Shown: positions 16,306 through 24,748 of the stretch, in pieces
Layout: each line of letters opens with the position of its first letter
How positions within the stretch are numbered: the first letter of the stretch is position 1
Origin: an uncultured Azospirillum sp.
GTDB lineage: Bacteria; Pseudomonadota; Alphaproteobacteria; RF32; CAG-239
Assembly: GCA_902489795.1 (NCBI GenBank)
Contig: CABUBU010000023.1
Location: 1 to 27,961 of the forward strand
Reading direction: 5' to 3'
Length of the DNA stretch: 27,961 nt
The notes under the pieces: generated by a model
Told to the model about the DNA's origin: nothing
The model's database searches: none
What the model saw: only the letters and a program-made list of their open reading frames with translations
Program-made: the position numbers and the translations under genes

Positions 16306-17089
16306 CGAAACGGCGCCAAAACAGCCAGCCGCCAAAAACAAGAAGCGGCAACGAGAGCATTTGCCCCATGGTGACAAAACCGAAATAAAACCCGAGCTGC
16401 GCATCCGGCTGACGGAAATTTTCAAGAACAATGCGGAAAACCGCATACAAAACCACAAACAGGGCGGAAACCGTTCCTTTGCGTTTGCGTACGACGGGGC
16501 AGAAACGCCACAGGCAATTAAGGATCAAAAGCATCAGCAGCCCTTCGCAAAAAGCCTCGTAGAGCTGTGAGGGATGACGCGGCAGATACCCTCCGGAAGG
16601 GAAACGCACCGCCCACGGCACCTCGCTCACCCGTCCCCACAGCTCGTCGTTGACGAAATTGGCCAGCCGACCGAGAAACAATCCGATCGGCGCATAAAGC
16701 GCGGCCATGTCAGTCAGCTGCCAAAAATCGAGTTTATGCTTATACGCCGCATACCAGAGGCCGCAAACCGCCCCCGCCGCGCCGCCGTGAAAAGACATAC
16801 CGCCGTGCCAGATAGCCAAAATCTGCCAGGGCTCCCGCCAAAAGGCCGAACCGCCGTAAAACAGGGCATAGCCGAGACGGCCGCCGGCAATGATCCCGAT
16901 CGTTACATAAAAAACCACGTCTTCGATCGCCGGTTTGTCAAAGTCCAGCCGATATTTTTTCACATCTCTCAACAGCCACACCCAGGCCAGAACGATCCCG
17001 GCCAGATAGGCCATCGAATACCAGCGCACGGCAAAACCGCCGATTGAAAACATAACCGGGGAAACATCGGGAAAAGCTAATCCTGTCAT
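16289..17089 (-). CDS. lgt: Prolipoprotein diacylglyceryl transferase
   Basis: Lgt moves diacylglycerol from phosphatidylglycerol to the lipobox Cys of prolipoproteins, the first step of lipoprotein maturation in the inner membrane. The 266-residue protein has seven hydrophobic helices and the conserved blocks: GGRLGYALFY around residue 70, IWHGGMSFHGGAAG around 93-106, the signature GRLANFVNDELWGR around 140-153 (with the essential Arg and Asn), and RHPSQLYEA. TAGGAG precedes the ATG at 17089. The gene converges on and overlaps the GGDEF gene. Its leader holds a terminator-like hairpin. A lipoprotein encoded at 20886-21938 is a likely client. Confidence 0.96.
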   Translation of the reverse strand: MTGLAFPDVSPVMFSIGGFAVRWYSMAYLAGIVLAWVWLLRDVKKYRLDFDKPAIEDVVFYVTIGIIAGGRLGYALFYGGSAFWREPWQILAIWHGGMSFHGGAAGAVCGLWYAAYKHKLDFWQLTDMAALYAPIGLFLGRLANFVNDELWGRVSEVPWAVRFPSGGYLPRHPSQLYEAFCEGLLMLLILNCLWRFCPVVRKRKGTVSALFVVLYAVFRIVLENFRQPDAQLGFYFGFVTMGQMLSLPLLVFGGWLFWRRFVKPEK

Positions 17090-17100
17090 CTTAACTCCTA

Positions 17101-17125
17101 AAAAAACAACGGCGGCAGCGCCGTT
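17101..17125 (-). terminator. Terminator-like hairpin in lgt leader
   Basis: On the minus strand stem AACGGCG/CGCCGTT (17108-17114 and 17119-17125), with a four-base loop, is followed by G and then seven T residues and the lgt ribosome site AGGAG. A TATACT -10 candidate at 17146-17151 would place the hairpin inside the lgt leader. It may be an attenuator or end upstream transcription. Confidence 0.5.
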
Positions 17126-17276
17126 TTCCTTTTCAACCGGTAAAGAGTATATTAATTTTCTTCAATATATCCACACCTAAAAAAACATTTTTCGCCTCAG
17201 CAAAATCAACATATTGTTTTTAATAAACATTTTCATCGTTTTAAAATAAAGAAAATAAATCAGGTGGAAAACTTTT

Positions 17277-17291
17277 TGACACCGATTGTCA
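17277..17291. promoter_or_regulatory. Inverted repeat, possible operator upstream of ybjN-like gene
   Basis: TGACA-N5-TGTCA overlaps a perfect TTGACA (17276-17281) and a second -35-like TTGTCA (17286-17291). Candidate -10 boxes GATAAT (17302) and TAATTA (17310) follow at 20 and 18 bases respectively. The arrangement suits a repressor site over the -35 region. Confidence 0.35.
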
Positions 17292-17369
17292 TTTACGACT
17301 CGATAATGCTAATTATTAAAGAGCAAACAAAACCCGGGTGTTTTGTATTTTTTAATGGAGAAATCTGTA

Positions 17370-17867
17370 ATGAATCCGGCCGAATCCCAAGAGACTGCCA
17401 GCAATCCGATCGACGTGGTCGAGCACATCCTCAACCGCCAGGCTTACGAGCTGGAAAGACGCAGCCGAAACGAAGTGGTCGTCGAGATAAAAGGCCGCTG
17501 GAACGAGATGCTGCTGTTTTTCTCATGGGAAGAATCAATGCACTGTCTGCATGTTTCCTGCCTGATCAATATCGAAGACCAGCAAAAGGACCACAACAAG
17601 ATTTTTGAACTGCTGGCATTGATCAACGACGACCTCTGGGTCGGTCACTTTTCCTATTGGACCGAACAGAAAATGCCGGTTTTCCGCTATTCTCTGTTCT
17701 ACAACCCGGACAACAAAGATTTCTCAATCCAGCTGACTCACGTGATGGACATTGCGGTAAAAGAATGCGAGCGCATGTATCCGGTTTTCAACGTTGTCCT
17801 GACCAAGGGCATGGAACCCCGGCAGGCGCTTTATCCGATGCTGCTGGAAACACTCGGCCAAGCCTGA
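17370..17867 (+). CDS. YbjN domain-containing protein
   Basis: The 165-residue soluble protein matches the YbjN family common in alphaproteobacteria, whose fold resembles type III secretion chaperones; its biochemical role is not established. Visible features are an N-terminal helix (NPIDVVEHILNRQAYE), strands ending in WNEMLLFFSWEE, the block FELLALINDDLWVGHFSYW typical of the family, and a C-terminal helix with GMEPRQALYPMLLETLGQA. ATG 17370 is used because GGAG (17357-17360) lies nine bases upstream; an in-frame ATG at 17355 overlaps that site. A strong terminator follows. Nothing in the neighbourhood assigns a partner. Confidence 0.85.
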   Translation: MNPAESQETASNPIDVVEHILNRQAYELERRSRNEVVVEIKGRWNEMLLFFSWEESMHCLHVSCLINIEDQQKDHNKIFELLALINDDLWVGHFSYWTEQKMPVFRYSLFYNPDNKDFSIQLTHVMDIAVKECERMYPVFNVVLTKGMEPRQALYPMLLETLGQA

Positions 17868-17902
17868 ACACAAGACATTTTCGTGAAAAAACAAAAACTT
17901 GT

Positions 17903-17942
17903 GCGATCCTTTTTTGCGTAACAAAAAAAGGATCGCTTTTTT
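17903..17942 (+). terminator. Intrinsic terminator with competing hairpin
   Basis: A 13-bp stem (17903-17915 with 17924-17936) with an eight-base loop is followed by six T residues. The A-rich arm can pair instead with 17937-17947 (GTAACAAAAAA with TTTTTTGTTAC), so two exclusive folds are possible. Confidence 0.85.
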
Positions 17943-17954
17943 GTTACGGGAAAA

Positions 17955-17963
17955 TGGTATAGC
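17955..17963 (+). promoter_or_regulatory. Possible extended -10 promoter for autotransporter
   Basis: TGG-TATAGC forms an extended -10 element with no convincing -35. It would give a leader of about 110 bases before the autotransporter ATG. Confidence 0.25.
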
Positions 17964-18079
17964 TTTTTTCTCCCGAAAGCAAGAAAATTTGTTGACCTTC
18001 AAACTGTTGGAAAACGCCGCCGCCAAAAAAGAAAAGAGGTAAAAAAACGATCGTTAAAATTATTCGAGGACTAAAAACT

Positions 18080-20821
18080 ATGACTACAAAAGCAAACGTG
18101 TTTATAACGTTATCGACAGGCATTTTCTTAGCGGGAAACGCCTGTGCGGAACTGACATATACCGAAACCAAGCAGCCGGTGGGCGGCTGGGTAATAAATG
18201 TCGACGGTAAAAACTACGCCATCGGCTTGAACGGTAAAGCCAAAATAAACGGTGACGCCATCGTTACGGCCGACGGATACAATATCGACAAAGATTACCG
18301 GGTCACATACGACGACCGTGAAATAACCGCGACGGACAATGCCATTAGCTTCAATGACAAACCCGAAGAGATACGGGATATAAACGACACCTTTGTCAAC
18401 CTTCAAAGCTACGCCGTTTATAATTACTCAAACAACGACATGAGAGTCGGCAGCGTCAGCGGAAACTTTATCGGCAACCGTCACACCAGCAGCAACTCTT
18501 CTTATGATAATGCATTTGGCGGAGCACTCAGAAACTATGCCAATGCCGGCATTGCAATAATCGAAAACGTAAACGGCGTTTTCGTCAACAATTCAGTCTA
18601 TTCCCAAACTAACATTAATGTCGGCGGCGCCATCTCAAACGGCTTTCACGGAGCAGCCACTTTTTTTAACGCAGCCAGCCGCATCGGCAGTATCAACGGC
18701 ATCTTTGTCGGTAATTACGTTTTGTCGGAAAGCGGCGGGGCCCTCGGCGGAGCCATAATCAATGCCTCTGCCCGTAAAAAAAAGGCCTACATTGATACGA
18801 TAAACGGATACTTCATCGGCAATTATACCCGTTCAAACGGCAGAACCGCCGGTGGCGCAATCGCCAACTACGGCGGCTGGGTAAAGGAACAGGCAGATTC
18901 TCTGCTGCCCCCTCCTCTTGAATCGTCCGAACCGGTACAGATCGGCAGCATCAACGGCGAATTTGCAGGAAACTACAGCCTGTCAACATCAGCCAAAGCC
19001 ATGGGCGGTGCTATTTATAACGCCATCGGCATCATTGGTGATTTGAGCGGCCGCTTCATCGGCAACTATGCCAAAACAGAATCCGCTTCACATCCGGCGT
19101 TGGGCGGTGCCGTCTATTCCGCCAACGATCTCACAATCTCCGCCGACGGAACGGAAACCCTGTTCCGCGGAAACTATACCGAAGACAGCCGCGGCAAGAT
19201 AAACAACGCCGTCTGGATGCAGGGAACGGACGAAGCCCGCCTGAACCTCAACCTGGATGTGCGCAACGGAGGAAAAATCGTTTTCGACGATGAAATCGAC
19301 GGCGGCAAAGCCGTTTCAAACCAAATCGAATATGATGGTTATGCCTACGACATAAACATCACCGGCGACGTTTGTCCGCAATGCACGACGAACAGCGTCA
19401 TTTTCAACAGCCGGGTCAACAACGTTTACGATTTTAAGGTTGACACCACTCAGGTTGTACTCGGGAAAAACGCTTCCGTAAACATCACGCACGATTATAT
19501 TGCCGTTAACAATCCTTATCTGCGGCTGGACGTTGACGCAGCCAACGGACAAAGCGGAATACTCAATATCGGCGGCGACGTTATCGGCACGACAAAAGTA
19601 ATCGTCAATACGCTCAATTACAAAGACATCCGCGGCGAGGAAAGTATTGTTTTCGCCTCTGCCCCTAACGACACCAAAGGAAACGAAAATTCCTTCTCCA
19701 TTTTCCGCGTCGTCGGCAGTCCTTATATGTGGAACGTCGAATATAATGCCGCGGACAAAACCTGGGGACTGGCCATGAACAGCCAAAACAGCGATTATAC
19801 AGAGGATTGCGCGGAACAGTCTCCCGATGTCAAACCGGCTCCGCACCCGATGCCCGCTCCCGGCGGCAAGGCAGAGGTTGCGCCGGAAGTGATCGGTTCG
19901 CAATCGCTGCCGTCCGCGGCAATCGCCCAGAACTCAAACCTGATCTATAACGTCATGAACAAGGTGACCGACAATCGTCTGTATTGTCCGGGCTGCGGTT
20001 TCTATGATTATTACTGGAACGGCGAAGCTTTCCATAACCTCTGGGTTAATCCGGTTTACACTTCGCTCTCCATCAAATCTCCGACCGAGATTGACGCCGA
20101 CGTCTGGGGCATTGAAGCCGGCGGCGATTTGCAGCATGACTTGAACAACAAACTCGGTCTGTTTGTGTCTTACCGCAAGGGTAACTACGACATGAACGGC
20201 GACGGTAAGCATTACTACTCGACCGTCGGTTCGGAAATCGACATCGATTCTTATCTGGCCGGTCTGTATTACCGCTACGACCGGAACAACTGGTATGCGT
20301 TTGCCACCTTGTACGGCGGCATCCAGCAAGCCGACATCAAGACCGATGACGGGGTCAAATCCGACACCGACGGGGTTGAGTTCGGCGCAAGCTTGGAGGC
20401 CGGTTACGACTACAATCTGACGGACACGGTTTACCTGACGCCGAGTCTGGGCGTGTTCTATACGCAGGTCAACTATGACGACGCCACCGACAGAGTGGGC
20501 AAGAAGGCGGAATATAACGACCTCAGACAGGTTGAACTGAAAGCGGGTGTTAAGCTGACAAAAACGTTCCGTCTTGACGAAGGTTATGCCAACGTTTACG
20601 TCAAACCGAGCGTTGTTCAGACGCTTGTCGACGGCGACGAAGTCAACATCACCGGTTTGGGCAAAGTAAACACGCTTGACGACGAAACGCTGGGCCGGAT
20701 TGAGCTTGGCGGACGCTACGGCTTCACCGATCAGCTTTCGGCTTACGGCTGGGCGAATTATACGTTCGGTTCGGACTATGACGCGACCACCGTCGGCCTG
20801 GGTCTGAACTACGCCTGGTAA
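18080..20821 (+). CDS. Autotransporter, beta-helix passenger with C-terminal barrel
   Basis: This 913-residue protein fits type Va secretion. Residues 1-23 are a Sec signal peptide (LSTGIFLAGNACA, cleavage after Ala23). The passenger (about 24-580) contains six diverged repeats at residues 123-350 with pattern IGSINGxFxGNYxxS then GGAIxN, consistent with a beta-helix. A Pro-rich hinge (KPAPHPMPAPGG) lies near 585-597. The C-terminal 260-270 residues have alternating aromatic strands and end GLGLNYAW, with the terminal aromatic residue used for outer-membrane assembly. No protease, lipase or adhesin motif was seen, so the function is probably surface display. Two Cys pairs (CPQC, CPGCG) are unusual for a passenger. 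GAGGA (18066-18070) supports the ATG. A terminator follows. Confidence 0.9.
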   Translation: MTTKANVFITLSTGIFLAGNACAELTYTETKQPVGGWVINVDGKNYAIGLNGKAKINGDAIVTADGYNIDKDYRVTYDDREITATDNAISFNDKPEEIRDINDTFVNLQSYAVYNYSNNDMRVGSVSGNFIGNRHTSSNSSYDNAFGGALRNYANAGIAIIENVNGVFVNNSVYSQTNINVGGAISNGFHGAATFFNAASRIGSINGIFVGNYVLSESGGALGGAIINASARKKKAYIDTINGYFIGNYTRSNGRTAGGAIANYGGWVKEQADSLLPPPLESSEPVQIGSINGEFAGNYSLSTSAKAMGGAIYNAIGIIGDLSGRFIGNYAKTESASHPALGGAVYSANDLTISADGTETLFRGNYTEDSRGKINNAVWMQGTDEARLNLNLDVRNGGKIVFDDEIDGGKAVSNQIEYDGYAYDINITGDVCPQCTTNSVIFNSRVNNVYDFKVDTTQVVLGKNASVNITHDYIAVNNPYLRLDVDAANGQSGILNIGGDVIGTTKVIVNTLNYKDIRGEESIVFASAPNDTKGNENSFSIFRVVGSPYMWNVEYNAADKTWGLAMNSQNSDYTEDCAEQSPDVKPAPHPMPAPGGKAEVAPEVIGSQSLPSAAIAQNSNLIYNVMNKVTDNRLYCPGCGFYDYYWNGEAFHNLWVNPVYTSLSIKSPTEIDADVWGIEAGGDLQHDLNNKLGLFVSYRKGNYDMNGDGKHYYSTVGSEIDIDSYLAGLYYRYDRNNWYAFATLYGGIQQADIKTDDGVKSDTDGVEFGASLEAGYDYNLTDTVYLTPSLGVFYTQVNYDDATDRVGKKAEYNDLRQVELKAGVKLTKTFRLDEGYANVYVKPSVVQTLVDGDEVNITGLGKVNTLDDETLGRIELGGRYGFTDQLSAYGWANYTFGSDYDATTVGLGLNYAW
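18446..19129 (+). repeat. Six diverged passenger repeats in the autotransporter
   Basis: Protein-level repeats begin near residues 123, 161, 202, 239, 288 and 319, spaced 31-49 residues. Each has a core like GSINGxFxGNY followed after 10-18 residues by GGAI or GGAL/V. The DNA is too diverged to be a simple tandem repeat. Confidence 0.75.
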
Positions 20822-20829
20822 ACAGCCCC

Positions 20830-20867
20830 AAAAAAGCCGGTATGTTAAAAAACATACCGGCTTTTTT
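20830..20867. terminator. Bidirectional terminator, autotransporter / lipoprotein
   Basis: A perfect 17-bp stem AAAAAAGCCGGTATGTT/AACATACCGGCTTTTTT with an AAAA loop lies between two convergent stops (20821 and 20886) and has T tracts in both directions. Confidence 0.92.
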
Positions 20868-20885
20868 ATCCGACAAACCGTTGAC

Positions 20886-21938
20886 TTATTCGTAATCGGA
20901 ATATACGGGAACTTTCCCTTCATGTTCGGCAGCGCTCAGTTCGGCAAATACCCACACAGGCACCACCCCTGGAACATTGTTCGCGAACTTTCCGTTACGG
21001 TCATACAGTTTAAAACTGCCGTTTTCTTCAATGACAATGTCTCCCGTCGGCAAGTGAGGCGTGTTCTCCGTTACCAACATATATGCCATATCGACTCCTT
21101 CGGTCAGTTTCTTACCGTCGTTGAAGAAAACATCATACTTTCCGTCGCTGCCGGGAACCAGCAGAAAGTTTCCGCAGACTTCCGTCCACTCGGGAAATTC
21201 CGCCAGTTTGCCGCCGCGGGCATTGACAATGCAATTGTCGACAAGGAAACGGCCGGGTTCCAGAAACTGAGGCAGACAGACCCCGAGCGGCGCCTCTTTT
21301 AACGTCAGCCGCTGATGGTTCTTGCCCTCAAAATCATAAAAGTCCCAGCGTTTTCCAAACCGGTCGGCAAAGACATACCGCTTTTTTTCCAGATCGGTGC
21401 CGTAAAAGCCGCTTTCGCAGCCGTTTAAGATGAAACGCCCGTCCTTCCAAACCGAAAGACAGTCGCCGTTTTCCACCACCGCGTAACTTCCGGCTGCCGA
21501 CATGGCATAAATTTCCGGATATTTAACCGGCAGCAGTTCACGTCCGTCTTTGGAAAAAATGCCGCTTAACGTGTCTTTACGCAAAACCAGGTTCAAACGG
21601 TCGCAAAACAATTCGGCATCGGGAACGGATTCGTAAACCGAAACGTTTTCCGGCAGCCAAAAGGCAAACTCGTCGTCACAAACTTCGGAAACTCCGTAAT
21701 GGACGACCTTGCCGTATTGCGGCGTCAGGATAATTTCTCCGGACGAATTTTTGACTCCGAACAAACCGTTTTGCTTAAACACCTCGACTCCCTCGGCCGA
21801 AACGGAACATCCGTCTTTAACCTCAAAGGAATCTCCGGCATCCGGTATTTCCCGTTTGTTGTCACTCTTGTTTCCGCACGCACACAACATTGCCGTAAAA
21901 AAAGCGGCAATGCACCAGAACAGTAAATCTTTCTTCAT
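20886..21938 (-). CDS. Lipoprotein with WG-like repeats, unknown function
   Basis: The 350-residue protein starts with a lipoprotein signal peptide: positive MKKD, a hydrophobic stretch, and lipobox Leu18-Cys-Ala-Cys21, so Cys21 would be lipidated by Lgt. The mature part holds degenerate WG-type repeats, for example QNGLFGVKNSSGEIILTPQYG, DTLSGIFSKDGRELLPVKYP and NGSFKLYDRNGKF, a pattern that usually forms a beta-propeller or beta-rich surface domain of unknown function. The C-terminus is acidic (KVPVYSDYE). No Asp is at +2 after the Cys (it is Gly), so outer-membrane sorting is plausible. The ribosome site is weak. It converges on the autotransporter and may be displayed with it, but no functional link is shown. 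Confidence 0.8.
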   Translation of the reverse strand: MKKDLLFWCIAAFFTAMLCACGNKSDNKREIPDAGDSFEVKDGCSVSAEGVEVFKQNGLFGVKNSSGEIILTPQYGKVVHYGVSEVCDDEFAFWLPENVSVYESVPDAELFCDRLNLVLRKDTLSGIFSKDGRELLPVKYPEIYAMSAAGSYAVVENGDCLSVWKDGRFILNGCESGFYGTDLEKKRYVFADRFGKRWDFYDFEGKNHQRLTLKEAPLGVCLPQFLEPGRFLVDNCIVNARGGKLAEFPEWTEVCGNFLLVPGSDGKYDVFFNDGKKLTEGVDMAYMLVTENTPHLPTGDIVIEENGSFKLYDRNGKFANNVPGVVPVWVFAELSAAEHEGKVPVYSDYE

Positions 21939-22116
21939 TTTACATATGTTTTAGGGTTCACCGACAACTGCAACAGTCCGGTAAACAGGTTAATAATTAA
22001 TTAAATATACTTTTTAGACATTTGGTTATACACTTTTTTGCATTTTTCGTCAATATCTCCGTCGACCCTGCAAATATCGGCCGCTTTTCCCCGGTTTGAT
22101 CCCGGCCGCATATGCA

Positions 22117-22144
22117 AAAAAGCGCCGTTTTACGGGCGCTTTTT
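22117..22144. terminator. Terminator downstream of the 22.2-22.4 kb unit
   Basis: A 10-bp stem AAAAAGCGCC/GGCGCTTTTT (22117-22126 and 22135-22144) has T tracts both ways, with six T residues on the minus strand. It lies 24 bases beyond the stop of the minus-strand frame at 22168. Confidence 0.75.
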
Positions 22145-22167
22145 CAACCATCATCCGCATCTGCCGG

Positions 22168-22374
22168 CTAATCTTTGGCATAATTTTCCAAAGAGCGGGT
22201 CAGACGGCGGGAATAAAGAACTTTTCGCTTTCCGGCCGTTTTTGCCTTTCGCGGACAACCTCTTTCAAGGCGGGAACGGAATTTACCGCCTCCATACGCC
22301 GTTACGGGGATTCTCACACGGTTGAAACCTGCAAAAAAACGAGCCGTTTCGGCAATGAAATCAATAATATTCAT
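22168..22374 (-). CDS. Possible small basic protein (68 residues) or small RNA
   Basis: This frame sits between a promoter-like pair and a clear terminator, so the region is probably transcribed. The product would be 68 residues and strongly basic (for example RKAKTAGKRKVLYSRRLTRS), suggestive of nucleic-acid binding if it is made. There is no Shine-Dalgarno before the ATG, and no family is recognised. The transcript of about 290 bases could equally be a small RNA. Outside these elements, 21939-22116 shows nothing I can support. Confidence 0.3.
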   Translation of the reverse strand: MNIIDFIAETARFFAGFNRVRIPVTAYGGGKFRSRLERGCPRKAKTAGKRKVLYSRRLTRSLENYAKD

Positions 22375-22409
22375 AGGCTGTGAGTAATTAATAATGAAAA
22401 ATCCTTTTT

Positions 22410-22439
22410 ATGTTACTCTTTTTTCACGGCCTTTGACAA
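22410..22439 (-). promoter_or_regulatory. Promoter for the 22.2-22.4 kb unit
   Basis: On the minus strand TTGTCA (22434-22439), an 18-base spacer and TAACAT (22410-22415) follow directly after the mltG stop and give a start near 22403. Confidence 0.4.
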
Positions 22440-22440
22440 G

Positions 22441-23403
22441 TTATTTTTTCTTCATCGCCTTTTTGTAAAGGCTGACATTTCGGTTATGCTCTTTCAAACT
22501 GCGGGCAAAACGATGTCCGCCCGTACCCGAGGCGACAAAATAAAGATAATCGGCATCGCTCGGCTGAACGGCGGCAAAAATCGCTTCCCGGCCGGGATTG
22601 CAGATCGGCCCCGGCGGCAGTCCGTAATATTTGTAGGTATTGTAAGGGCTCTCGACGCTTAAATCCTTGCGAAAAAGCGGCCGGCCGAGGTCTTTTTTCC
22701 CTTTGGTCAGCGCATAGATCACCGTCGGATCGGTCTGCAGTTTCATTCCCGTTTCCAGCCGGTTGATAAAAACCGCCGCCACGTCGACCCGCTCCTCCGG
22801 CACTCCGGTTTCCTTTTCGATGATGGAAGCCAGCGTCAGCAGCTGCCGCCGGTTTTTCAAAACCTTCCGCCGGTTCTGCCGCCAGGCATCCTCAAGCGTT
22901 TTTTCCATTGCCAGACGTGCGCGCCGGACAATACCGTCGCGGCTGTCGCCCTTAACGTAGCTGTAAGTTTCCGGCAGCAGTTCGCCTTCTCCCGCAGTTT
23001 CGGTAATCTCTCCTGTCAGATTCGGCTCCGCCCTGATCAGTTCCAGCATCCGCACGGTTGTCAGGCCTTCCGGCAGTGTCAGCCGGCGATAGTGAACCTC
23101 GCCGCGGCTGATAATCGCCAGAACTTCGCGCATTGAAATGCCCGGCAGAAAAACATATTCCCCCGCCTTCAGGTCTTTGTCCAATCCGCTTACCCTTGCC
23201 GCCAGACGAAACAGAAGCGGATATGAAATTACCCCCGCTTCCGTCAGTTGTTCGGCTACCCGGCGGGATCCTGCACCTTTTTCAATCAGCAGCTGCACTT
23301 CCGTGCCGCGCTCGTTCGGCAAGTTGAGCAGATGAAAAAACATCATCCCGGCCGCCGCGGCGACAACCGTCCCCGCCGCTGCAAGTCCCTTTAACCAGGT
23401 CAT
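22441..23403 (-). CDS. mltG: Endolytic murein transglycosylase
   Basis: MltG is an inner-membrane lytic transglycosylase that cuts nascent glycan strands and is proposed to terminate their elongation. The 320-residue protein has an N-terminal membrane anchor (residues 3-27), a LysM-like region (about 35-110) ending at LPEGLTTV, and the catalytic YceG domain: ELLPETYSYVKGDSR, ASIIEKETG with catalytic Glu196, LQTDPTVIYAL, SPYNTYKYYGLPPGPICNPG and FVASGTGGHRFARSLKEHN. It begins three bases after the fabF stop, so both are translated from one transcript. The same neighbourhood is usual in alphaproteobacteria. Confidence 0.96.
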   Translation of the reverse strand: MTWLKGLAAAGTVVAAAAGMMFFHLLNLPNERGTEVQLLIEKGAGSRRVAEQLTEAGVISYPLLFRLAARVSGLDKDLKAGEYVFLPGISMREVLAIISRGEVHYRRLTLPEGLTTVRMLELIRAEPNLTGEITETAGEGELLPETYSYVKGDSRDGIVRRARLAMEKTLEDAWRQNRRKVLKNRRQLLTLASIIEKETGVPEERVDVAAVFINRLETGMKLQTDPTVIYALTKGKKDLGRPLFRKDLSVESPYNTYKYYGLPPGPICNPGREAIFAAVQPSDADYLYFVASGTGGHRFARSLKEHNRNVSLYKKAMKKK

Positions 23404-23406
23404 TTT

Positions 23407-24681
23407 TTAATCGTCGATTTTCTTGAATACGACCGACGAGTTGGTTCCGCCGAAGCCAAACGAATTGGACATCGCGGCTTTGATCTCTTTCTTTTTGGCT
23501 TTGAACGGCACCAGATCAAAATCGGCAACCTCATCTGCAGGATCTTCCAGATTGAGGGTCGGCGGACAAGTCTGTTCGCACAGCGCCTTGATCGTCAGAA
23601 CCGCCTCGACCGCACCGGCCGCACCCAGCAGATGGCCGATTGCCGACTTGGTCGAAGACATTGAAACGCTTTTCATGTTTTCGCCGAACAAACGTTTGAC
23701 TGCCAGCGCTTCGCCGACGTCGCCGGCGGGCGTAGAAGTTCCGTGCGCATTGATATAACCAATGTCAGAAAGCGCCACCCCGTGCTCGGCCGCATGGTCG
23801 GCCGCCATTTTCATTGCGCGGTAGGCGCCGTCGCCGGAAGGCGCGGTAATGTGATAAGCGTCGCCGCTCATGCCGTAGCCGACGACTTCGGCATAAATTT
23901 TTGCGCCGCGGGCTTTGGCATGTTCATATTCTTCCAGCACCAGAGCACCCGCGCCCTCGCCCATGACAAAACCGCTGCGGGCCTTGTCCCACGGACGGGA
24001 AGCCTTTTCCGGACAATCGTTGAAATCGGCAGTAACCGCCTTCATCCGGGCAAAACCGGCCAACCCCAGAATATTGACCGCAGACTCTGCGCCGCCGGCC
24101 AACATCAGGTCGGCATCGCCGCGGGCAATCATCGCCGCAGCATCGCCGATGGCATGGGTGCCTGTCGAGCAGGCGGTAACGCAGGCGTGGTTAGGACCTT
24201 TCAAACCGAAACGGATTGACAGGTTGCCGGAGATCATGTTGATCAGGCAGGAAGGAATGAAGAACGGAGAAACCCGGTGAGAGCTTTTGTTTTCATTGAT
24301 GATGACAGAAGTTTCATAAATCGTCTGCAAACCGCCGATTCCAGACCCCATCATCACGCCGGCGCGATACTGTTCTTCTTCGCTTTCCGGCTTCCAGCCG
24401 CTGTCTTCCATGGCATCAATGCCGGCAGCCATACCGAACAGAATAAACTTGTCAACCCGGCGCTGTTCCTTCGGCTCCATCACCGTATCCGGATCAAACT
24501 GGTGCGCTTCTTTTCCCGTCGGCACCTTGCCGGCAATTTTGACCGGTACATCATACAATTCAAGATCTTCATCAATTCTTCTGATTGCCGACTTTCCGGC
24601 AACAATGTTTTCCCAGTTATAGTCAACGCCTCTGCCAAAAGGAGACAGCATTCCCATTCCGGTTACAACTACTCTTCTCAT
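23407..24681 (-). CDS. fabF: 3-oxoacyl-[acyl-carrier-protein] synthase II
   Basis: FabF elongates acyl-ACP with malonyl-ACP in fatty-acid synthesis. The 424-residue protein has the thiolase fold with nucleophile Cys171 in HACVTACSTGTHA, catalytic His313 in INAHGTSTPAGD, Lys345 and His350 in SSTKSAIGHLLGAAG, and the C-terminal FGFGGTNSSVVF. Length and motifs are those of KAS-II rather than KAS-I. AAGGAAATTCG precedes the ATG. It is the second gene after acpP but has its own promoter embedded in the acpP terminator, so its level can be set independently of the abundant carrier protein. Confidence 0.97.
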   Translation of the reverse strand: MRRVVVTGMGMLSPFGRGVDYNWENIVAGKSAIRRIDEDLELYDVPVKIAGKVPTGKEAHQFDPDTVMEPKEQRRVDKFILFGMAAGIDAMEDSGWKPESEEEQYRAGVMMGSGIGGLQTIYETSVIINENKSSHRVSPFFIPSCLINMISGNLSIRFGLKGPNHACVTACSTGTHAIGDAAAMIARGDADLMLAGGAESAVNILGLAGFARMKAVTADFNDCPEKASRPWDKARSGFVMGEGAGALVLEEYEHAKARGAKIYAEVVGYGMSGDAYHITAPSGDGAYRAMKMAADHAAEHGVALSDIGYINAHGTSTPAGDVGEALAVKRLFGENMKSVSMSSTKSAIGHLLGAAGAVEAVLTIKALCEQTCPPTLNLEDPADEVADFDLVPFKAKKKEIKAAMSNSFGFGGTNSSVVFKKIDD

Positions 24682-24719
24682 CGAATTTCCTTAAAATTAA
24701 ATTGGTATTTCAGCTAATT

Positions 24720-24748
24720 TTTATATGAAAAAACTCGCTTTATGTCAA
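24720..24748 (-). promoter_or_regulatory. Consensus promoter for fabF-mltG
   Basis: On the minus strand a perfect TTGACA (24743-24748), a 17-base spacer and TATAAA (24720-24725) give a start near 24713, about 32 bases before the fabF ATG. The -35 box occupies the loop and adjacent arm of the acpP terminator hairpin. Confidence 0.8.
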
